This document shows, in pieces, positions 5,744-8,998 of a stretch of DNA of 8,998 nt. This stretch comes from JASFUX01 sp050050115 (GTDB taxonomy: Bacteria; Pseudomonadota; Alphaproteobacteria; Caulobacterales; Maricaulaceae). Position 1 is the stretch's first letter; each line of letters opens with the position of its first letter. The notes below the pieces were generated by a model. It was not told the DNA's origin, searched no databases, and was given only the letters and a program-made list of their open reading frames with translations. The position numbers and the translations under genes are program-made. Location of the stretch: positions 1 to 8,998 of the forward strand of contig JASFUX010000144.1 of assembly GCA_050050115.1 (NCBI GenBank), in the 5' to 3' direction.

Positions 5744-7879
5744 TTGAGAGCCGGCCGTGTTGCGTCTTGGTTGGGGGCCTTGGTTGAGGGAACACAGGCG
5801 TCGGTGACGGCCGCGAACGACATTCTTGACGTAGTGGAGCGCGCCGCTTCCTCGTCCGGCCTCAGAGAATGGCTGGATGCAGACCCGATTCTGCTCGCCA
5901 TTGCGGTCGGTCTCGTCGCCGTTCTGGTGATCGATCTGTTCCTCGGCGCGCCGCGCTGGGCCTGGGGCGGCGGGCGGTCTTTCCTGCGCCGGCGACGCGA
6001 GGCCAAGTCGAAAAAGATCGCCGCCGAGCTGCGCGCGACCAGCGGCCCGCAATTCGCCGTATTGATCGCCCCGTTCAAGAAGGACCGCCGCGGCGAGCTG
6101 GGCGAGCTCGTCGATCGCGCCTTGAACCGTTACGCCGCCCCATTCCTATTCGATCGCCAGATCAAGGTGGAGGAGGCGCCGCTCGACCTGGCCGGTCCGA
6201 ACGCCGGGCAGACGGCGCGCAACTGGGTGAAGGACTTCGGCGCGGATCTCTTGATCTGGGGCGAAGCGGGCGCCGGGGAGGGCGCCTTGCACCGGCTCTA
6301 CTTCCTCACCGCCAAGACCGTCGCCGCGATGGAGCCGGTTCAAGAGATTCGCCTCGCCGCGCCGCGCGAGCACGACGATCATGAGCGCCTGGCGGCGGGC
6401 GTCGCCTACATCTTCGCCCGCATGGCGCTGCCCGCGGCGCGTGAGGCCGACCGCTACAGGGTGGAGAAGCTTCAGCCGCTGCTCGATTCACTTGGCGCGC
6501 TGGCGCACGACCCGCCGAGCGGTCTGGGCGCGGCGTTCGAGCAGGTGCTGCGCCGTGACGCGGCGACGATCGCGCTGTCGGTCGGCCGGCGGCGCAAGGA
6601 CGCCGACGAGTTGCGCCGCGCCTCGCGTCTGCGGGTGCGCATCCTCGCCGAGATCGACCGGGCGCGCGAGCCGGTCGATTGGGCCTTCGCCCGCGCCGAC
6701 CTTGGTCGGGTGCACCTGGCGCTCGGACAGCTGGAGCTGGACGACAAGCGACTCGCGGCGGCGGCCGACGCCTTTGAGGATGCGATCACCGAGCTTGGCG
6801 GGGAGCCTCATCGGCCCGACCGGGCGCGGGCTTATCTCGATCTCGCCCGGGCGACGCACGAGCGCGCGGCCTTGGCCGAGCCCGAGGCGCGCTACGCCGA
6901 CGCCGCTCGACACTATCGCTCGGCCTTGAAGGCCGCGCCCGAGGACGACCCGCGCTTTCTCGACGATGCGCGCAGCGGCCTTGCGCGGGTGCTGCATTCG
7001 CTCGCCGAGATGACCGGCGACGAAGGCGCGCTCACCCAGGCGATCGAGGCCTATCGCGACGCGCGCACCGATCGCATGCGGGCGGTCGATCCCGAACGCT
7101 GGGCGCTGTTGTGCCACCGGATGGGCGACGCGCTTTCGACGCTGGCGGCCAAGCGCGGCGAGGCGAAATACTACGAGCGCGCCATCGCCACCTACGAAGA
7201 GGCCTTGAAAGAGCGCCACCGCGACTCCGCGCCGCTCGACTGGATGACCACCTGGCGCCAGCTCGGCCATGCGCTCCTGGGTTTGGGCAAGACCAAGCCC
7301 GATCTGGACGCGCTCGAAGCCTCGGTCACGGCGTTCCGCAACGCCTTGAAAGAGATCGCGCGCGAGGACGATCCTTGGGAGTGGAGCCAGATACAGAACA
7401 ATCTCGGCAACGCTCATCAGGCGATGGGCGAGGCGACCGGCGAGAGACGTCATCTGGTCTCGGCCGTCACCGCCTACCGCCACGCGCTCGAAGCGATCGA
7501 CAAGCACACGCGGCCCTATCAGTGGGCGGGCATCCAGAACAATCTCGGCAACGCGCTCCATGCGCTCGGCGAGAAGAGCCAGGGCGTTGACGCTCTTGAG
7601 GCGGCGCTGACGGCGCACCGCAATGCGCTGAGCGTGCGCACCAAGGAGACCGCCCGGGTCGATTGGGCGGCGACGCGCAACAACATGGGGCTGGTGCTCA
7701 CCACCCTCGGCGCGCGTCTGCGCGACCCGACCCGGCTGGAAGAGGCGGTCAACGCCTATCGCGACGCGGTCGGCGTCTTCCGCATGGCCGGCGAGGTGCG
7801 CTACGCGGTGATGGCCGAGCGCAACCTCGACCGCGCCAAATCGCTCTTGGCCGAAAGCCGTCAGCTGGCGGCGGAGTAG
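5744..7879 (+). CDS. Membrane-anchored tetratricopeptide-repeat protein, up to 711 aa
   Basis: From the TTG at 5744, one transmembrane helix lies at about residues 49-67 ('ILLAIAVGLVAVLVIDLFL'), followed by the very basic 'FLRRRREAKSKK' (80-91), so the remainder should be cytoplasmic. Residues about 103-231 form a predicted alpha/beta domain: strand 'FAVLIAPF' (104-111), a helix, 'VEEAPLDL', then 'DFGADLLIWGEA' (164-175) and 'LYFLTAKTV'. This order resembles FlgO/TolB-N-like domains. From about 311 to 705 there are roughly eight repeats of 42-48 residues with conserved '(D/Y)WA..(R/Q)NN(L/M)GxAL..LGE' and 'A(V/I)xAYRxAL' elements, a TPR variant longer than the usual 34. The start is uncertain: the 5744 TTG has poor spacing, whereas GTG 5804 has GAGGGA (5786-5791) twelve bases upstream; both keep the helix. 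The gene is divergent from the CHAD gene. A scaffold role is likely, with unknown partners. Confidence 0.88.
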   Translation: MRAGRVASWLGALVEGTQASVTAANDILDVVERAASSSGLREWLDADPILLAIAVGLVAVLVIDLFLGAPRWAWGGGRSFLRRRREAKSKKIAAELRATSGPQFAVLIAPFKKDRRGELGELVDRALNRYAAPFLFDRQIKVEEAPLDLAGPNAGQTARNWVKDFGADLLIWGEAGAGEGALHRLYFLTAKTVAAMEPVQEIRLAAPREHDDHERLAAGVAYIFARMALPAAREADRYRVEKLQPLLDSLGALAHDPPSGLGAAFEQVLRRDAATIALSVGRRRKDADELRRASRLRVRILAEIDRAREPVDWAFARADLGRVHLALGQLELDDKRLAAAADAFEDAITELGGEPHRPDRARAYLDLARATHERAALAEPEARYADAARHYRSALKAAPEDDPRFLDDARSGLARVLHSLAEMTGDEGALTQAIEAYRDARTDRMRAVDPERWALLCHRMGDALSTLAAKRGEAKYYERAIATYEEALKERHRDSAPLDWMTTWRQLGHALLGLGKTKPDLDALEASVTAFRNALKEIAREDDPWEWSQIQNNLGNAHQAMGEATGERRHLVSAVTAYRHALEAIDKHTRPYQWAGIQNNLGNALHALGEKSQGVDALEAALTAHRNALSVRTKETARVDWAATRNNMGLVLTTLGARLRDPTRLEEAVNAYRDAVGVFRMAGEVRYAVMAERNLDRAKSLLAESRQLAAE
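7394..7554 (+). repeat. 20-bp exact direct repeat inside the TPR array
   Basis: CAGAACAATCTCGGCAACGC occurs at 7394-7413 and again at 7535-7554. The spacing is 141 bases, exactly 47 codons, and both copies encode 'QNNLGNA'. The surrounding protein repeats are similar but diverged, so this is a DNA trace of unit-by-unit expansion of the TPR array, or of conversion between units. Confidence 0.8.
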
Positions 7880-7893
7880 GGCGCGCGGCGCGT

Positions 7894-7971
7894 TGGTTCG
7901 ATCTGACGGTCAGATTGCCTTTCCGTGCGTGACTTCGGCCTAGCGGTGATTGGGCGCTGCACATCGAACCA
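7894..7971. repeat. 9-bp inverted repeat bracketing the start of the intergenic region
   Basis: TGGTTCGAT (7894-7902) is the exact reverse complement of ATCGAACCA (7963-7971), with 60 bases between. It begins 15 bases after the TPR stop. Either a long-range RNA stem or a pair of protein sites could explain it; a chance match is possible. Confidence 0.4.
7901..7915. terminator. Palindrome just after the TPR stop (possible terminator stem or operator)
   Basis: ATCTGACGGTCAGAT is a perfect 15-base dyad (seven matching pairs around a central G) beginning 22 bases after the stop codon at 7879. As RNA it would give a 6-bp stem with a 3-base loop. Only a weak pyrimidine stretch (TGCCTTTCC) follows rather than a T tract, so termination is possible but not well supported; an operator is an equal alternative. 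Confidence 0.3.
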
Positions 7972-7975
7972 CAAG

Positions 7976-7994
7976 AACTAAAGAATTAGTTTTT
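7976..7994 (+). terminator. Weak AT-rich hairpin with short T run
   Basis: AACTAA (7976-7981) pairs with TTAGTT (7986-7991) around an AGAA loop and runs into TTTTT (7990-7994). The stem has only one G-C pair, so this is at best a weak terminator for the TPR gene about 100 bases upstream. It may simply be part of the AT-rich promoter zone. Confidence 0.25.
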
Positions 7995-8092
7995 ATGCAG
8001 ATCTTTTCGAACATCGTTCGTATCGAGAACGGTTGTGTCTGCTCGGCCACATTCGTCACCGAATTCGCCGAAAAACGACAAAATCCGTGCAG

Positions 8093-8127
8093 GACGGTTT
8101 GACGGTTTTTTGAAGGGTTGGAAGGGT
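8093..8127 (+). repeat. Two adjacent short tandem repeats upstream of the TonB receptor
   Basis: GACGGTTT occurs twice in tandem (8093-8100 and 8101-8108). Four bases later GAAGGGT occurs twice (8112-8118 and 8121-8127) with a nine-base period. Paired direct repeats of 8-11 bases are a common layout for response-regulator binding sites. No specific regulator is recognised. Confidence 0.45.
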
Positions 8128-8244
8128 GCCCGCAGAACCGCCCGGGCTGCGCGTTGCGCGGTTGACCGAGGTGGGACACTAGCGCGAGGGGCTGCGTCGG
8201 CAGTCGGCAAAGGACAGCTGGCAGGGGGTCAGACGCGGTAACGA

Positions 8245-8262
8245 CTCGCGCACTGCGAGGAG
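8245..8262 (+). promoter_or_regulatory. Ribosome binding site of the TonB receptor, partly inside a hairpin
   Basis: GAGGAG (8257-8262) is a strong Shine-Dalgarno nine bases before the ATG at 8272 and decides that start. CTCGC (8245-8249) is complementary to GCGAG (8255-8259), so a small hairpin could cover the first half of the site; a G-U pair can extend the stem by one. Confidence 0.6.
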
Positions 8263-8271
8263 TACTGCTGA

Positions 8272-8998
8272 ATGCTTAGAAACCATCGGGTCAAGCTGCT
8301 CGCCACGAGCATGCTTGCGGCCCTTGGCGCGTCGGTTGCGGCGGAAGTCGCCGCGCACGCGCAGGATGACGATGAGGATCGTATTGTCGTAACCGGTTCG
8401 CGTATCGCACGCGATGAGTTTACCAGTCCGGCGCCGTTGCAGAGCCTCGATGCTGATGCGGCGCAGCAAATCGGCATCACATCGATTTCAGAACTTCTGC
8501 AGCGCACAACCGTTGCGAACGGTCAACAGATTGATCGCACACTGAATACAAATGCGGGCAACTCGAACGCGGCGGAGCCACCGCCCTTAGGCGGCGTCGG
8601 GTCGGCTAACGTCGGCCTGCGCGGCCTCGATCCGGAACGCACCTTGGTGCTGATCAACAGCCGGCGTCTCGGTTCAGCTGGGGTGCGCGGCGCGCCGGCT
8701 CAGCCCGACCTCAACCTTCTGCCGCTTTCGCTGGTCGAGCGGGTAGAGGTCATCACCGAAGGCGCCTCGGCGATCTACGGCGCGGACGCTGTGGCCGCCG
8801 TCGTGAACGTCATTTTGCGTGACAGCTTCGAAGGGCTTGAGCTTTCAGCAAATGTCGAGCTCCCCGACGCTGAAGGTGGGGAATCCCGGCAACTGTCGTT
8901 CCTGACCGGCGCTTCGAACAGCCGCGGCAGCTTCGTGCTTGGCGGCGAATACTACGCTCAGGAGCGCGTCAGCCTTGGCGATCGCATCGACTGCCGAC
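8272..8998 (+). CDS. TonB-dependent outer-membrane receptor, N-terminal part (truncated by window end)
   Basis: An outer-membrane active transporter driven by TonB-ExbB-ExbD. 242 codons are present and the frame is open at the right edge. Residues 1-30 form a signal peptide: basic 'MLRNHRVK', hydrophobic 'LLATSMLAALGASVAA', and cleavage probably after 'AHA'. The TonB-box region 'DRIVVTGSRI' follows, then the plug domain with 'ISELLQRTT', 'VGLRGLDPERTLVLINSRRL', 'NLLPLSLVERVEVITEGASA' and 'IYGADAVAAVVNVILRD', which are classic plug motifs. The sequence then enters the barrel ('SFLTGASN', 'FVLGGEYYAQERVSL'). ATG 8272 is supported by GAGGAG (8257-8262) and the signal peptide. The substrate cannot be inferred from the plug; the 'GASAIYGADA' type is widespread in alphaproteobacteria. 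Codon use is slightly less GC-extreme than in the TPR genes. Confidence 0.95.
   Translation, partial: MLRNHRVKLLATSMLAALGASVAAEVAAHAQDDDEDRIVVTGSRIARDEFTSPAPLQSLDADAAQQIGITSISELLQRTTVANGQQIDRTLNTNAGNSNAAEPPPLGGVGSANVGLRGLDPERTLVLINSRRLGSAGVRGAPAQPDLNLLPLSLVERVEVITEGASAIYGADAVAAVVNVILRDSFEGLELSANVELPDAEGGESRQLSFLTGASNSRGSFVLGGEYYAQERVSLGDRIDCR

Larger units (their letters stand above)
7880..8271. other. 392-bp non-coding region upstream of the TonB receptor
   Basis: No convincing gene is present; the short frames here on either strand use rare starts and lack family-like sequence. The stretch from about 7960 to 8110 is clearly more AT rich than the rest of the window, with runs such as AATTAGTTTTTATG and GAAAAACGACAAAA, as expected for a promoter/regulatory zone. 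It holds several small inverted and direct repeats, listed separately. I could not place a convincing -35/-10 pair, riboswitch or small RNA by eye. Confidence 0.55.

Noticed and set aside
6488..7618. 376-residue open frame antisense to the second TPR gene
   Set aside because: It mirrors the codon pattern of the TPR repeats and shows no recognisable domain; the + strand product is clearly the real one.
7890..7907. GGTTCGAT resembling a tRNA T-arm
   Set aside because: The flanking bases do not form the required 5-bp T stem and no other tRNA arms are present.
7940..8241. Short frames in the intergenic region on both strands (such as 7940-8179 minus and 8035-8241 plus)
   Set aside because: Rare starts, no ribosome sites, no family-like sequence; the region's composition fits regulatory DNA.
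8117..8260. Possible cobalamin riboswitch ahead of the TonB receptor
   Set aside because: The GC-rich leader lacks the conserved B12-box and the other core motifs I would expect.

Overview
The window looks like chromosomal DNA from a GC-rich alphaproteobacterium, possibly of the Hyphomonadaceae, Maricaulaceae or Parvularculaceae kind. The grounds are the very high GC content with GC-rich third codon positions, a CTTGAC-type -35 element, a TonB-dependent receptor of the style common in that group, and an alphaproteobacterial-looking purD. The lineage is an inference; no rRNA or other taxonomic marker is present. I see no insertion sequence, CRISPR array, tRNA or phage gene.

Layout, left to right: (1) the C-terminal end of a small membrane protein (1-218, +), whose stop overlaps the stop of purD; (2) purD (215-1501, -), a purine biosynthesis gene; (3) a 225-bp gap with two back-to-back hairpins; (4) a membrane-anchored helical-repeat protein of 567 aa (1727-3430, +); (5) a TetR-family repressor (3434-3985, -) divergent from (6) a crotonase-fold enzyme (4119-4796, +), with a promoter and operator-like palindrome between them; (7) a CHAD-domain protein (4810-5670, -) divergent from (8) a second membrane-anchored TPR protein of up to 711 aa (5744-7879, +), with a near-perfect 22-bp dyad between them; (9) a 392-bp non-coding, partly AT-rich region full of small repeats; (10) the N-terminal third or so of a TonB-dependent outer-membrane receptor (8272-8998, +), running off the end.

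Genes are mostly in convergent or divergent pairs, so few are likely to be co-transcribed. Two regulatory arrangements can be read from the sequence. The TetR protein probably represses itself and the crotonase through the palindrome at 4083-4098. An unidentified regulator probably acts at the dyad between the CHAD and TPR genes.

The most unusual content is the pair of TPR-type proteins. Both have one N-terminal membrane helix, a basic stop-transfer segment, a compact alpha/beta domain ending in a hydrophobic strand plus Trp ('CLVLW' / 'LLIWGE'), and a long helical-repeat tail predicted to be cytoplasmic. They look like diverged members of one architecture, and their role is unknown. The crotonase also appears, from its residues, to be closer to delta3,delta2-enoyl-CoA isomerases than to hydratases.
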